This document shows, one piece after another, positions 1-10,425 of a stretch of DNA of 64,000 nt (positions are counted from its first letter, which is position 1; each line of letters starts with the position of its first letter). The stretch spans positions 1,116,001-1,180,000 of the forward strand of contig CAWIYY010000003.1 of the NCBI GenBank assembly GCA_963840435.1, written 5' to 3'. This stretch comes from Bog-473 sp963840435 (GTDB taxonomy: Bacteria > Actinomycetota > Acidimicrobiia > Acidimicrobiales > RAAP-2). The position numbers were made by a program, and so were the translations under genes. Under the pieces are notes generated by a model. That model did no database searches. It was not told the DNA's origin and worked only from the letters and a program-made list of their open reading frames with translations.

Positions 1-342
1 CCGGCTCCGCCGGGGTTGTTGCGCGTCCGCGCACGCTTCGTGGCCAGCAGAGGTCGCGCCCGGACACATCCGCCAGTTCGCCGCCGAGGACCACAACTCT
101 GCCCATCAATATTCGCGCCGCACAGACGACATCTCACCCGTCCACGCCGCGCTTGGCCCTTTCCCCCGTTCCCTCCCCCGGCCGATACGACCAGTTCTGT
201 CTGGCCGTCCATCGACCCCATCAGATTGCTTCACACGTGTGGCATTCGAGGGGGGTCGGGCTCGCCGGAAGGGGGGTGATGATGGTCCGCCGGCTCTCTG
301 TTGGGTGCGGAACGAGATCCGTTCCTGCGATGGGAGCAGGCC
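1..342. other. Left edge, no supported gene
   Basis: Only short overlapping reading frames typical of GC-rich DNA are present, none with a family motif or a convincing ribosome binding site. The stretch leads into the relaxase gene and could hold its promoter or a transfer origin, but I see no nick-site motif or inverted repeat that I can defend. Confidence 0.5.
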
Positions 343-3300
343 GTGATCTCGCTACGCAGGATGACCCTGGGGTCGGGCTATCGCTACCTGATGGAGTCCG
401 TCGCTGTCGGTGACGGCGCTCCAGCTCACGGCTCCAATCTGACTCGGTATTACGCTCGAATCCGGAACCCCGCCCGGCGTGTTCTTGGGTGCCGGTCTGG
501 CCGGTCTCGACGACGGGCGCGGGGTCGGGCACGGGTCACAAGTCACCGAGCAGCACCTGTTCAATCTGCTGGGGATGTGCGCCGATCCGGTCACCGGCCA
601 GCCGCTGGGCCGCCAGCCCAACCGCGCCCGGCTGTCCCTGGCCAAGCGGGTGGCCCAGCGGGTGGCCGCCATTCCGGTGCACCACTCCCCCGCCGAGAGG
701 TCCGAGGAGACGGCGCGCATCGAGGCCGAGGAGCGGGCCAAGGGCGGCCGGTTCCGCGCTCCGGTGGCCGGATTCGACCTGACCTTCTCCCCCTCCAAGT
801 CGGTCTCCGTGGCTTGGGCGCTCGGCGACCGGGGCACCAAGGCACAGATCTACGCGTGCCATCGCCAGGCCATCGAGGTAGTGCTCACCTACGCCGAGCG
901 TGAGGTGTTCCACTCGCGCTCGGGCACCAACGGCGTGGTCCAAGAAGACGTCGAAGGCGTGGTGGCCGCCACCTTCACCCACTGGGATTCGAGGGCCGGG
1001 GACCCCCAGCTCCACGACCATGTGGTGGTGGCCAACCGGGCGCAGTCGGTCTCCGACGGCGTCTGGCGCACGCTCGATTCCCGGAGCCTCTACAAGTCCG
1101 TGGTCGCCCTTTCCGAGATGCACCAGGGTGTGCTCAGTGATCTCTTGACCGAGAAGTTGGGCTGGGGCTGGGACGGGAGAAGCCGGCGCCATTCCGAACG
1201 ACTCCGCTTTGAAGTGACCGGCGTCTCCGAAGCCCTGATGGCCGAGTTCTCCCAGCGCTCCGCGGCCATCGAGGAACGCAAGACAGCGCTCTTGGGCGAG
1301 TTCGTCGCCGCCCACGGCCGCCAACCAACAACGGCGCAGGTGCTCGAGCTGCGGCGCCGGGCCACGCTTGAGACCCGCCCGGCCAAAGAGCATCACAGCC
1401 TGGCCGAGATGACAGGGGGCTGGCGCGAGCGGGCCGAGCCGTACGTCGGCGACGAGCCGATCTCATGGGTCGCTGGGCTCGCCGAACGTAACGACCTGCC
1501 ACTACTGCACACGGGTGACCTCGCCGACGGGATTCTGTCGGACGCGGCCGGTGTCGCCGTCGAACGGGTGGCCGAACGTCGGGCCACGTTCAGTCGAGCC
1601 AATCTCCTGGCCGAGGTCCACCGCCAGCTCCACGGGGTCCGCTTCGCCTCGCCCGACGAGCGCGTCGCCGTCGGCGAGCGCACGGTCGACCTGGCTCTCG
1701 GCCAATCGCTGCTCATCTCGGCACCCGAACTGCACCACACTCCCGAAGCGTTGCGGCGGCCCGATGGGACGAGTCGGTTCCGGGCCAAAGGGCACGAGGT
1801 CTACACCACCACCACGCTCTTGGAGGCCGAGGGACGCCTGCTCAACGCCGGACGTCAGTTCGGCGCTCCCGCGGTCACTGCGCGCACAGTGGCCGCCGTC
1901 ACGGAGGCCAACTTGCCGCGCCGGGACCACACCTTGTCCGCTGATCAGATCCTGGCCATCGAACAAATCGCCACGTCGGGGCGCCGACTCGACGTCTTGA
2001 TCGGGCCGGCCGGGACGGGCAAGTCCACCACGATGGCCGGCCTGCGTGCGGCATGGGAGACCGAACACGGCGTGGGTTCGGTACTTGGCCTCGCCCCCTC
2101 CGCCGCTGCGGCCGAGGTGCTGGCGGGCGAACTCGGCATCGACACCGAGAACACCGCCAAATGGCTCTTCGAGCACCGCCGAGAAGCCGAACGGGTTGGC
2201 AAGATCAGGGAACTCCGCACCGCACTCGGATTCGTTCCCAATGTCTCGGATGCCCGGGCCCCACTGCGCCAACGCATCAGCACCACCGAGGACGAGCTGG
2301 CCCGTTGGCGCCTCCGAGCAGACCAGTTGGTCATCGTCGACGAGGCATCCCTCGCCGGGACCTTCGCTCTCGACGAGCTCGTGGGCGCCGCCGCGAGAGC
2401 GGGGGCAAAGGTCGTCTTGGTGGGCGACCAGGGCCAGCTCGAGCGCGGTCGAGGCCGGAGGCGCCTTCGCCGCCCTGGTGCGCGATCGTGAAGGTCTCGC
2501 TCCCGAACTGACCGACGTGCGCCGCTTCCATCACCTCTGGGAGAAGAGGGCCAGCGTCGAGCTCCGGATGGGTTCACCCGACGCCATCGATGCCTACTCG
2601 ACCAACGACCGGATCGCCGATGGCGACCGCGACCAGATGCTCGACGCCCTGTACTTGGCCTGGAAAGACGATACGGAATCGGGTCAGACAAGCCTGATGA
2701 TCGCCGGCGACCTTCGTACCGTGAGCGAACTCAACGACCGGGCCCGGGCCGACCGAGTCGCCGCCCGTGCGGTGAGTGAGCACGGGTTGGCGGTGGCGGG
2801 GGGAGGAACAGCGGGGGTTGGCGACCTGGTGATCAGTCGCCAGAACGACCGACGCCTTTCCACGGGACAACACTGGGTCCGCAACGGTGATCGATGGGTT
2901 GTCACAGCGACGCATCACGATGGGACGATGACGGTGCAACGGGCGAACGGTGGCGGCGTGGTAGTCCTCCCGGCCGCCTACGTCTCCGAACATCTCGAGC
3001 TGGCCTACGCATCGAGCGCGCATCGGGCGCAAGGCCGCACGGTCGACACCGCCCACGCTCTGGTCTCAACGACGACCACCCGCGAAGTGCTCTACGTCAT
3101 GGCCACGAGAGGTCGGGCATCCAACTGCCTGTACGTCGACACCCACTACGACCCTGACCCACAGACCTCCCACGACCAAGCATTCGAACCGATAACTGTC
3201 AAGGAGGTTCTGGTCGGGGTCTTGCGCAACCAGGGGGCCGACGTGGCCGCCCACGACATGATCCAGCGCCAATCGGCGGAGGCCGAGGGTATGGAAAGGC

Positions 3301-4025
3301 TGTCCGCCGAATACCTGACGTTGGCCACGATGGCCCAGCAAGAACGCTGGGATAGCCTCCTCGCCCGATCAGGACTGAGTGGCGCAGAACTCGAGACAGT
3401 TCGGGCCAGCGCAGCGTACGGCCCGCTTCAGGCCGCCTTCCGCGACGCCGAAGCCCGTGGCCTCGACATAGAGGCCGCTCTTCCTCGCCTGGTAGCCGGC
3501 CGATCCTTGGCCGATGCTGTCGACGTTGCCGCTGTACTGCACGGCCGGGTGGATCGCTGGACCCAGGCGGCCGGTGGTCGGAACCGGCAAGCCGACAACC
3601 TGATCGCCGGCCTCATCCCCCGGATCCAGCGCGTGAGCGACCCCGAGCTAGCGCACGCGCTAATCGAGCGTGACCAGGCCATGGAAGGGCGAGCCCGTTC
3701 ACTGGCCGACCAAGCAGTGGAGTCCGGCGAGAGTTGGATACAACGTCTCGGGACCCCGCCAGCTTCCCCGGCCCGGCGCGAACGCTGGATAAGGGAAGTC
3801 TCGACCATCGCCGCCTACCGGGACCGCTGGCACCTCAGCGGACAGAACCCAGTTGGCAAGCTGGGCAACACGATCAGTATCGAACAGACGAGTCAACGCC
3901 AGCGGGCACTGGCCGCGGCCGACCGTGCCACCGCTCTCAGTCGTGTCGAGAGCAACCAATCTCGAACCATTGGTAGCGCTGAGATACAAGCGCACGTTGA
4001 CGCGGGAAGAGGCGTCGAGCTGTGA
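343..4025 (+). pseudogene. MobF (TrwC/TraI-type) conjugative relaxase-helicase, broken by two +1 frameshifts
   Basis: MobF relaxases nick plasmid or ICE DNA at oriT through an N-terminal tyrosine and unwind it with a RecD-like helicase. The coding frame changes twice. The first segment starts at GTG 343 after GGGAG and carries the paired tyrosines (codons 448-453). Near 457 the frame moves by +1, restoring SGTPPGVFLGAGL. The three-histidine metal motif (H-W-D-S-R then L-H-D-H-V) lies at about nt 979-1023, Walker A GPAGTGKST at 2003-2029 and the DE Walker B near 2338. At 2441 a second +1 shift is needed to pass from VGDQGQL to SAVEAGGAF, the conserved helicase motif. The repaired product would be about 1226 aa, a normal length. 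As written it is non-functional: either a true pseudogene or two sequencing insertions. No coupling protein or type IV secretion gene is in view. Confidence 0.88.
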
Positions 4026-4061
4026 GCAAGCACACGAATGCGAAGGCGATGGCCCAATGGG

Positions 4062-4175
4062 ATGACGAAACGAGGCGATGGCCACGACCTCGGGGGACGG
4101 GCTCTCGCTTTCGACGTGTACCATCGCCGCGAGACCGCCATACAGCCCTACAACGTGGGGCTCGTTCTGGAGTAG
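4062..4175 (+). CDS. Short ORF just after the relaxase, possible remnant
   Basis: An ATG at 4062 opens a 37-codon frame whose end (ALAFDVYHRRETAIQPYNV) looks like real protein rather than shadow translation, and it continues the reading frame of the relaxase after its stop. It may be the start of a gene truncated by a premature stop, or a degraded downstream plasmid gene. No family is recognised and no good ribosome binding site is present. Confidence 0.22.
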   Translation: MTKRGDGHDLGGRALAFDVYHRRETAIQPYNVGLVLE

Positions 4176-4261
4176 ACCCGCTTCGGCCCACAAGGGTTGG
4201 TGGGTTTCAGGCGCGCTCTAGGGCTTATGCCCCATAGGCCGAGCCTCGACTGCCGACGAAG

Positions 4262-4810
4262 TCACGGGCACTGGGAACCAAGCGCCGCGATGGCTTCGTC
4301 GAGCAGCGGAAGAGTTCGATCTGGAAGCGGGTCTTCGGGAAAGAACTCCTCATACAGCTGCAATGCCTCGGCAACGCTGGTGATGCCACATCTTTTGACG
4401 AGGAAGTTGATGTCGAGGCGGTCCCGCGACCCACGGCCGGCACGCATTTTCATGGCCATCATCGATCGCTCATCGGCGGCGACGATCTCAACGTTCCCCG
4501 ACTTGAGAATCGGTCGCCAGTTGGGCTCCTTGAATATCGGTATGAACTGTTGAGCCGAGTTGTTGAGCCATTCTGCACCGAGACCTCGTCGTTCACCGAT
4601 TTCAGCGGCGACGGCGAGAACGTCATCTGTGGGATGCATCGATCCATCAATGTCTCCCGTGCTGAAACGAGCATCGAAGGCAAGCACCATGACCGCTCCG
4701 CCAACCAGGCAGATCTTGGCCTTGACGTTGAGAACGTTGAGTTGGTTTGCAAGCTCGGCGAGTGCCGACTCCATTTCGTCCCGGTTGAGATCAGACACTC
4801 TCAAGTTCAT
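4262..4810 (-). CDS. AbiEii-like nucleotidyltransferase (DUF6036-type), putative toxin
   Basis: The 182-aa product has the nucleotidyltransferase signature GGA followed by GDID (LVGGAVMVLAF then STGDIDGSM), as in the AbiEii / DUF6036 family of type IV toxin-antitoxin-like systems. The ATG at 4810 is preferred over upstream in-frame starts because GGAAG lies immediately before it and it overlaps the end of the XRE gene by only 20 nt, which suggests translational coupling. Known: AbiEii-type enzymes act as toxins or phage-defence effectors by modifying RNA. Inference: this is the toxin-like partner of the XRE protein beside it. The cluster sits next to relaxase debris and an att-like site, consistent with mobile cargo. 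A metabolic nucleotidyltransferase role is not excluded. Confidence 0.68.
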   Translation of the reverse strand: MNLRVSDLNRDEMESALAELANQLNVLNVKAKICLVGGAVMVLAFDARFSTGDIDGSMHPTDDVLAVAAEIGERRGLGAEWLNNSAQQFIPIFKEPNWRPILKSGNVEIVAADERSMMAMKMRAGRGSRDRLDINFLVKRCGITSVAEALQLYEEFFPEDPLPDRTLPLLDEAIAALGSQCP

Positions 4811-5411
4811 CTTCCGCAGCAAACACGCCATGACGGATGAGCGCTCCAGGAGAGTTGGCGATCTCCCAGGTGTGGAATCTCGGGTTCTTGGACAGATACC
4901 AAAAGGGTCGATTGAACCTATTCGGGTCATTGGTCCAGCGAGGTGGAGAGATCGCCTTCCTGGCCGCCTCATCTTCGACTATCGCAGCGAGGAAAGCATC
5001 CCAACGCGTGTCCCCGACGAGGCCTGGGGCCTGGCAGGTAAGGGTATCGAATTCCTCATGACTTGAGCGCCGGAGGGTGTCTTTCAGATCGATGACAGCG
5101 CGAAGCGCACCATCCTCACGAATATCGAGCGACCGCCCTTGGCCCGCATCCCCATACAGCCGATCTTTGATCGTGTTGGCGGTGGCAACCGCACTGTGCC
5201 GCGGCAAAGGGACCAGCCCTATGGCGATCGACTGGCCGGCGGACTCGGCGATCCTGCTCAGCAGGGTGAGTGACGGCTCTCTTTGTCCAACTTCGACTTC
5301 TGCGATCGTCGATTGGGGGACACCAGCCTTCGCGGCCAAGTCGCGCTGAGTCAGGCCATTGTCTCGCCGCAACTGGCGAAGGATTGCGCTCGCTTCGGCT
5401 TTTCCATCCAC
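4791..5411 (-). CDS. XRE-family HTH protein with C-terminal extension, putative antitoxin/regulator
   Basis: The 206-aa protein begins with a clear XRE helix-turn-helix at residues 8-60 (LRRDNGLTQRDLAAKAGVPQ, then IAEVEVGQREPSLTLL). About 140 further residues have no recognised domain. Its last codons overlap the start of the nucleotidyltransferase gene, so the two are probably co-translated. In XRE/AbiEii-like pairs the HTH protein usually represses the operon and neutralises its partner; that assignment is inferred here. The region upstream of its ATG (5411) is AT-richer and should hold the promoter. Confidence 0.72.
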   Translation of the reverse strand: MDGKAEASAILRQLRRDNGLTQRDLAAKAGVPQSTIAEVEVGQREPSLTLLSRIAESAGQSIAIGLVPLPRHSAVATANTIKDRLYGDAGQGRSLDIREDGALRAVIDLKDTLRRSSHEEFDTLTCQAPGLVGDTRWDAFLAAIVEDEAARKAISPPRWTNDPNRFNRPFWYLSKNPRFHTWEIANSPGALIRHGVFAAEDELESV

Positions 5412-5500
5412 GGTGTTATGATACCAGATGACAGATCAGACTAGACCGGCGGAGTGGGACCGGATCCGTCACAACCCCCGGGCCTGCCACGGAGAACCTC

Positions 5501-5666
5501 CCCCACTATCCAACCCACTATTTGGGTGGTACTGGGTGGAAATCAACCGAATCCCTGGATCGACACCGGATATACTCGCAGGTCACAGACTTGGGCTGAC
5601 TCCACGGACTCCCCTGCCTCGGACTCTTAATCCGCAGGTTTCGGGTTCAAATCCCGAGGGGCGCAC
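5501..5666 (+). repeat. att-like site 1: tandem CCCACTAT boxes plus tRNA-Lys(CTT) 3' half
   Basis: Positions 5606-5666 match the 3' part of a tRNA-Lys gene: an anticodon loop CTCTTAA, then a perfect T arm (TCGGG, loop TTCAAAT, CCCGA) and the acceptor end GGGCGCAC. No 5' half capable of pairing with this acceptor lies upstream, so this is not a working tRNA. About 105 nt upstream, CCCACTAT occurs twice, 12 nt apart, like integrase arm-binding repeats. The arrangement recurs at 38733-38902 with 55 of 61 tRNA-part bases identical. I read it as the attR-type end of an element that integrated into a tRNA-Lys gene. Confidence 0.6.
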
Positions 5667-5892
5667 TCTGTGATCTGCCAAGACATTAGGAGACCCCTTC
5701 TGTTTCGGACTCTCCTATGTCTTGACACATCCGTGGGCCAGGGACTCTCTCATGTCCTGAATTCGCACACCGAGGGTCGCACTCGCTGGCGTTGACCCCG
5801 TTTGGCGGATTCTGGCGGGGTCTGCCCGCTCAGCGAACGACGATTAAGCCGAGGACCCGTCTGTTCGGTCTGCCGGAGTAGAGGAGAGTCCG

Positions 5893-5924
5893 GATCCCCT
5901 CAACCTGTAACCGCTAAGGGGATC
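5893..5924 (-). terminator. Hairpin at the 3' end of the DUF3097 gene
   Basis: Eight-base arms GATCCCCT (5893-5900) and AGGGGATC (5917-5924) flank a 16-nt loop and overlap the stop codon of the DUF3097 gene. There is no strong U tract, so termination is only likely. Confidence 0.4.
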
Positions 5925-6763
5925 AATAAGCGGCGGCGGACAGCGGATCGGTGACGAAGTCAATGAGCCGCTCAACCGCGCCGACTAGCGCGGGCTCCAA
6001 GTCGACGTAGCTGTGCACCGATCCGAAAATCCGCCGCCAGCAGGTGGCCGGATCGGGCTCGCCCAGCGCTCGACAAATGCCTGTCTTCCAGTCCTGGCCC
6101 TTGGGCACGGTCGGCCAGTGGGTCAGCCCCACCACCGCCGGTCTGACCGCCTGCCACACGTCAACAAAGGGGGTACCGGTCACCAGTACATGGGGATGCG
6201 CCACTTCCTCGGCCACCCGGCTCTCCTTGGTGCCGCGAACCAGGTGGTCGACCAAGACGCCCACGCGATCGGCCTGGTGCCGGCCCGAAGGCCGCTATCT
6301 CGGCGGCCAGATGGTCGATCCCGTCCAGACGCTCGACCACAACGCCCTCCACCCGGAGGTCGTCGCCCCATACCCGCTCGACCAGCAAGGCGTCGTGGAT
6401 CCCCTCGACAAGGATTCGGCTGGCCCGAGCAACCCGGGCCTGATGGCCGCCGACAGGCACCGAACCAGATGCGGTGCGTGAAGCGGTAGTGGATATAACT
6501 CGAGGCGGGATCAGGGTTGCCACCCGCCCGCCAGCGGCGAAGGCCCCCGGCAGCAAGAAGAACATCCGCACTTGGCCGGACTTGGATTGCAGCGTCACTG
6601 CGTTGGCGCGGAGACCCACCACCCGGCCGGTGAATCCTGAGGCCCGGTGGATGACCCCCAGCCCCGCCACTGCCTCCACCTCGGGGTGCCGATTGGCCTC
6701 GGCACGGGCTCTCTCTCGAGGGTCAGCCAGGACGTCGGCCCAAGGTTCGGGCGTGCGGCTCAC
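5923..6763 (-). pseudogene. DUF3097 family protein, single +1 frameshift
   Basis: DUF3097 is a conserved actinobacterial family of unknown function. The N-terminal part (ATG 6763) runs through RILVEGIHDALLVERVWGDD and VEGVVVERLDGIDHLAAE to PAPGR; the C-terminal part continues in another frame from VGVLVDHLVRGTKESR through TPFVDVWQAV and DWKTGICRAL to the stop at 5923. Removing one base near 6268 joins them into a full-length product of about 279 aa. Because the gene is otherwise intact and conserved, a sequencing insertion is at least as likely as real inactivation. It is flanked by att-like site 1 on one side and a c-di-GMP protein gene on the other. Confidence 0.8.
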
Positions 6764-7420
6764 GGCTACGACCGTACCCGACGACCAGTCGCATCCATCG
6801 GATGGGCCAGCCCCGTCGAATGAGCATTCGGAATCAGGTTCGCCGTCGACTGCCAGTAGGCGCTGGCAGGACTGTTCCCGCAGTGGCTGCGTTTAACTGT
6901 CGGGGTATTCGTGCCATCACACCCCCATGACCACATTTGTTGACCCATCCCGAAACCAGGCTCTGTTACGCCTCTTCGATTGCCGCTCAACAGTGCGCTA
7001 TCGAAAGTGCATGAGCGGGCTCCCGCTCAAATCCGATGAACCTGTTTACGTCTGGCTGCTGCCAGAACAACGTGGTCCCCCTGATCGTCTATTGGGGTCC
7101 GGTGATGCCCGACTGAATAAGGGTTAGTGCATTGACACGTGAACCGGCCAGCCTGAGTGCCTTTTATTTCTTGGAAGCTGGTCGCGTCCTGCCGGTAGGG
7201 CGTGACGGAGGGCGGAGCGGCTGCTCAGCACCGGAGGTGTAGCTGCGTGCAGCAAATTTGTGGACATCGTCGGAAGGGGCACGAGCGCGTTCGACTGGCG
7301 GGGCCATCAATTTTTTTGCTACGGACCGCGGTCAGCTCCTCGAGTGAGTCATCGTTTTTGTTCAACCCCCAATCAGTGTCAACGACGACGCTTGCCAACG
7401 CGACCAAAATGAAGCGGGTA
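6764..7420. other. Intergenic region, only a small hairpin seen
   Basis: No coding region is supported over about 650 nt. A compact palindrome GAGCGG-GCTC-CCGCTC lies at 7013-7028. No riboswitch core (for example c-di-GMP, cobalamin or ydaO/c-di-AMP) could be recognised by eye, although the neighbour is a c-di-GMP enzyme. Confidence 0.4.
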
Positions 7421-10285
7421 TCAGATGGCTGCGAGACCATCCCGTATGCTCTTGTTTTCACTGAGGCCGGACATCTGGTAAGCGGTCCGGCCGGCCAGAA
7501 AAGCCGGGACCGAGTCCGCGTCCAGCGGCCGTGCGTAGAGATACCCCTGGCCGCTGTCGCATTGTTCTCGCTCGAGCTGCGAGTACTGTTCGGACTCCTC
7601 GATCCCCTCAGCGAGCGTTTCGAGGCCAAGAGTCTTTCCCAACTGCACCAGCGTCCGAATGAGGACACCCGATTCGGGCGAGCTGGCCATGGAGGCGATG
7701 AACGAACGGTCGATCTTGAGCGTGTCCACAGGGAACTGCTGGAGGTAGGCGAGGGACGAGTATCCGGTACCGAAGTCGTCGATTGCGATACGGATGCCGG
7801 TCGCCCTAAGAGCGGCCAGCCGGGGTATGGCGGCGGCCGTGTCGCGCATGATCGAAGTTTCGGTGATCTCGAGGATCAAGAATTTCGGGTCGAATCCCGA
7901 GGCAGCCAACGCAGCGCGCACGTCATCGACCACTTGATCGGTCTCGAGCTGGCGGGCCGACACGTTCACGGACACGTCAAGGGAATAGCCGAGGTCGTGC
8001 CAGGCTGCCCCCTGGCGACACGCCTCCTCGAGCACCCACCGACCGACGTCCACGATCATCCCGGAGTCCTCCAGGACGGGGATGAAGTCGTCGGGGCCCA
8101 CGACGCCACGAACGGGGTGGTTCCAACGCAACAGGGCCTCGACGCCGGTGGTTCCCCCACCGGCCAGGTTGAAGATGGGCTGATACACGAGAAAGTACTG
8201 ATGGGACGCGAGGGCACCCCTCAGATCCATCTCCAACAGGAGGTGGTCCTGGACGGCCGTGTGCATCTCGGGTTCGAAGACCAAAAAGCGGTCTTTGCCC
8301 GCCGCCTTTGCCGCGTAGAGAGCGATGTCGGCATCCCGGAGCAGCTCGGCGGCCGTCGGTCGTACGCCGGAGGCGATCCCGATGCTTGCTGTGAGTGTCA
8401 CCGGCGCGGAGGACAGCCCCTCGAGCTCGAAAGGAGGTCGGAGCACCTCAAGTAGCCGCTCGGCGACGAGTTCGGGCCCGGCGTCCATGGTTGTACCGTC
8501 GACCAGGACTACGAACTCGTCCCCGCCCAAACGGCCGACAGAATCGGACTCCCGCATGGTCAACAACAGCCGTTCCGTTACGGCCTGCAAGAGCTTGTCC
8601 CCAACCCCGTGGCCGTGAGTGTCGTTGACCTCCTTGAATCCGTCCAGATCGATGAACAGGGCGGCGACCGGGACGCGAGTCCGCCGGGCTCTGGCCAGCA
8701 TCTGCTCAGTTCGGTCGAGGATGAGTGCTCGGTTGGGCAGGCCGGTGAGTGAGTCGTGGACAGCCTGGAAGCGGATCTGGCCGACGAGACGGGAGTTGGA
8801 GATGGCGATTGACGCTTGCGCCGCGAGGCCCTTGAGCCGGTCCGCAAGCCTCGGGGTGATGGTCAAGCGCTCGGGGTCGGCGGTGACGCCGGCGACGATG
8901 AACCCCGCTGTCTCGCCCGCCACGGTGATCGGCGTCGACACGCTCGCAATTGTGCCCACCTCGGAGTAGGAAGTCTCCACCAGGCCACTGTCGTTGATGA
9001 CATCGGTCTCAGCGGCTGTGAAGATCCGAGATCTCGCATTGGCCACGACCTCGTCGGCGTAACCATATGCACCAGCCAAGCGGAACTCCACTCCGGACCC
9101 ATGCGCGGAACCATTGTCCAAGAAGATGGCGGCTCGGTCGCAGTCGATGACATCGGGCACCGCTCGGACCACCTTCGAAGCCATCTCTCCGGTGCTCACG
9201 ATCTCGGCCAGGGTGGTGGACAGGTCCAGCAGAATCGTGGCCGTATTGGCTTGGTATCGAGCATCTTCGATGGCGTCTGACGCATCGAGTGCAGCGGCCG
9301 CCAGCCCGGCGTACGTCTCAAGCGTACCTTGGCACTGAGCGGAGAAGACGCCACCCTCTTCACCGATGGCGAGTACCCCGTAGTGCCGCCGTACCGACGT
9401 CACGTCGACGGCGATGACTCCCTCCCGACCAGCAACTCCATCGAGCAGGTCGTGGGCGATCTCCGTTGCCGCGGCATCGCTGATTCCTTCGGAATATACC
9501 TTTCGTGGTATCCCGGCCCGCTTTTCAAGAGCCATCAACGCACCGCCGGCGACGGCGGCGGCCATCGCCGAGTGGACGATTCCTTGGAGGACGTCCTCAT
9601 AGCGTTCGTTGGAGGCAAGATCGATCACCATGTTCTGAAGCTGCTCAAGGCGCGCTGTGAGCAGCTGCGTTTTCAACTCCAGAACGTCGACTCGGGACGT
9701 CTCCACGTCGACTTCCTGCCAAGAAAACCGGAACAAGCAAACATCGTCTCCTCGGCATTGACACTTTTCCTCGATCACCGTTGCCGGCGGAAAGCCAAAG
9801 AAGACGGGGATGATCGCGTATTGCCATGCCACGAAGTCACAGAATTCGGGATAGGGATCGAATCCATCTATGAACCCCTCGCCGATGGTCCACTCGGTCG
9901 GCCCGACCTCCGTCATCTGGTAGCTCCGGATCGGCACCAAGGGGTTGGAGCCGTCGCCTGTGGCAAGAACTGCACCCGGCGAGCCAAGCGTATGCATGCT
10001 CTCGCCAATCTCGGAGTTACGGGTCCTCAGGGCGTGAAAATTGTCGACGACATCACGAACCGAGCCCAACTCGATTCTCGCCTCTTGGAGAAGCCGCTTG
10101 AACTGGTGATAGGAGCTCCAGGAGGAAATGTTGATGAGCTCTTCGAGGTCTCGAGCTTCTCCTGCCCTCAGCAGCACCCGCTCTATCGCGGCGGGCTCCA
10201 GCCGCTCTTGAAGGTCGGCCATGAGCATATTGGTGTACAGGCCGGAGATATGGCGATTCACCTCCGGACTTAACTCAGAAACCAT
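7421..10285 (-). CDS. V4R-GAF-GGDEF-EAL hybrid c-di-GMP cyclase/phosphodiesterase
   Basis: This 954-aa cytoplasmic protein has an N-terminal sensor region ending in a V4R/4-vinyl-reductase-like domain (residues about 110-190, with CQCRGDDVCLFRF), two GAF-like regions (about 225-335 and 350-500), a GGDEF domain (about 505-670) and an EAL domain (about 680-935). The GGDEF motif is intact (587-591) and is preceded by a product-inhibition I-site RESD (578-581). The EAL domain keeps E716, NVSARQL, EITET, DDFGTGYSS (837-845) and LKIDRSFI, so both c-di-GMP synthesis and hydrolysis are plausible. V4R domains bind small hydrophobic ligands in other proteins, so sensing of an aromatic or similar compound is an inference. 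ATG 10285 directly follows AAGGA. No transmembrane segment is evident. Transcription appears monocistronic. Confidence 0.92.
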   Translation of the reverse strand: MVSELSPEVNRHISGLYTNMLMADLQERLEPAAIERVLLRAGEARDLEELINISSWSSYHQFKRLLQEARIELGSVRDVVDNFHALRTRNSEIGESMHTLGSPGAVLATGDGSNPLVPIRSYQMTEVGPTEWTIGEGFIDGFDPYPEFCDFVAWQYAIIPVFFGFPPATVIEEKCQCRGDDVCLFRFSWQEVDVETSRVDVLELKTQLLTARLEQLQNMVIDLASNERYEDVLQGIVHSAMAAAVAGGALMALEKRAGIPRKVYSEGISDAAATEIAHDLLDGVAGREGVIAVDVTSVRRHYGVLAIGEEGGVFSAQCQGTLETYAGLAAAALDASDAIEDARYQANTATILLDLSTTLAEIVSTGEMASKVVRAVPDVIDCDRAAIFLDNGSAHGSGVEFRLAGAYGYADEVVANARSRIFTAAETDVINDSGLVETSYSEVGTIASVSTPITVAGETAGFIVAGVTADPERLTITPRLADRLKGLAAQASIAISNSRLVGQIRFQAVHDSLTGLPNRALILDRTEQMLARARRTRVPVAALFIDLDGFKEVNDTHGHGVGDKLLQAVTERLLLTMRESDSVGRLGGDEFVVLVDGTTMDAGPELVAERLLEVLRPPFELEGLSSAPVTLTASIGIASGVRPTAAELLRDADIALYAAKAAGKDRFLVFEPEMHTAVQDHLLLEMDLRGALASHQYFLVYQPIFNLAGGGTTGVEALLRWNHPVRGVVGPDDFIPVLEDSGMIVDVGRWVLEEACRQGAAWHDLGYSLDVSVNVSARQLETDQVVDDVRAALAASGFDPKFLILEITETSIMRDTAAAIPRLAALRATGIRIAIDDFGTGYSSLAYLQQFPVDTLKIDRSFIASMASSPESGVLIRTLVQLGKTLGLETLAEGIEESEQYSQLEREQCDSGQGYLYARPLDADSVPAFLAGRTAYQMSGLSENKSIRDGLAAI

Positions 10286-10425
10286 TCCTTGGAATCGGCA
10301 CTTCCGCGATCATCTTTACCTGATCAGGGCGTACTTTTCCGACCTTGGCGAATGAGTCTGACCAGGCGCACAGCTGTATCTAGGCAACCAACGTGAGATC
10401 CCGCAACCCCTTGGCGGCATTGCTC

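Noticed and set aside
5606..5666. Complete tRNA-Lys gene
   Set aside because: Only the 3' half is present; no 5' acceptor or D arm pairs with it. The same holds for 38840-38902.
5901..5924. TGTAACCGC near the DUF3097 terminator as a motif copy
   Set aside because: The second box is GGAT and the site overlaps a hairpin; it is best explained by chance.
7202..10273. Long plus-strand open frames (7202-8455, 9329-10273) opposite the GGDEF-EAL gene
   Set aside because: They are antisense shadows of a gene with clear domain motifs; their translations have no family features.
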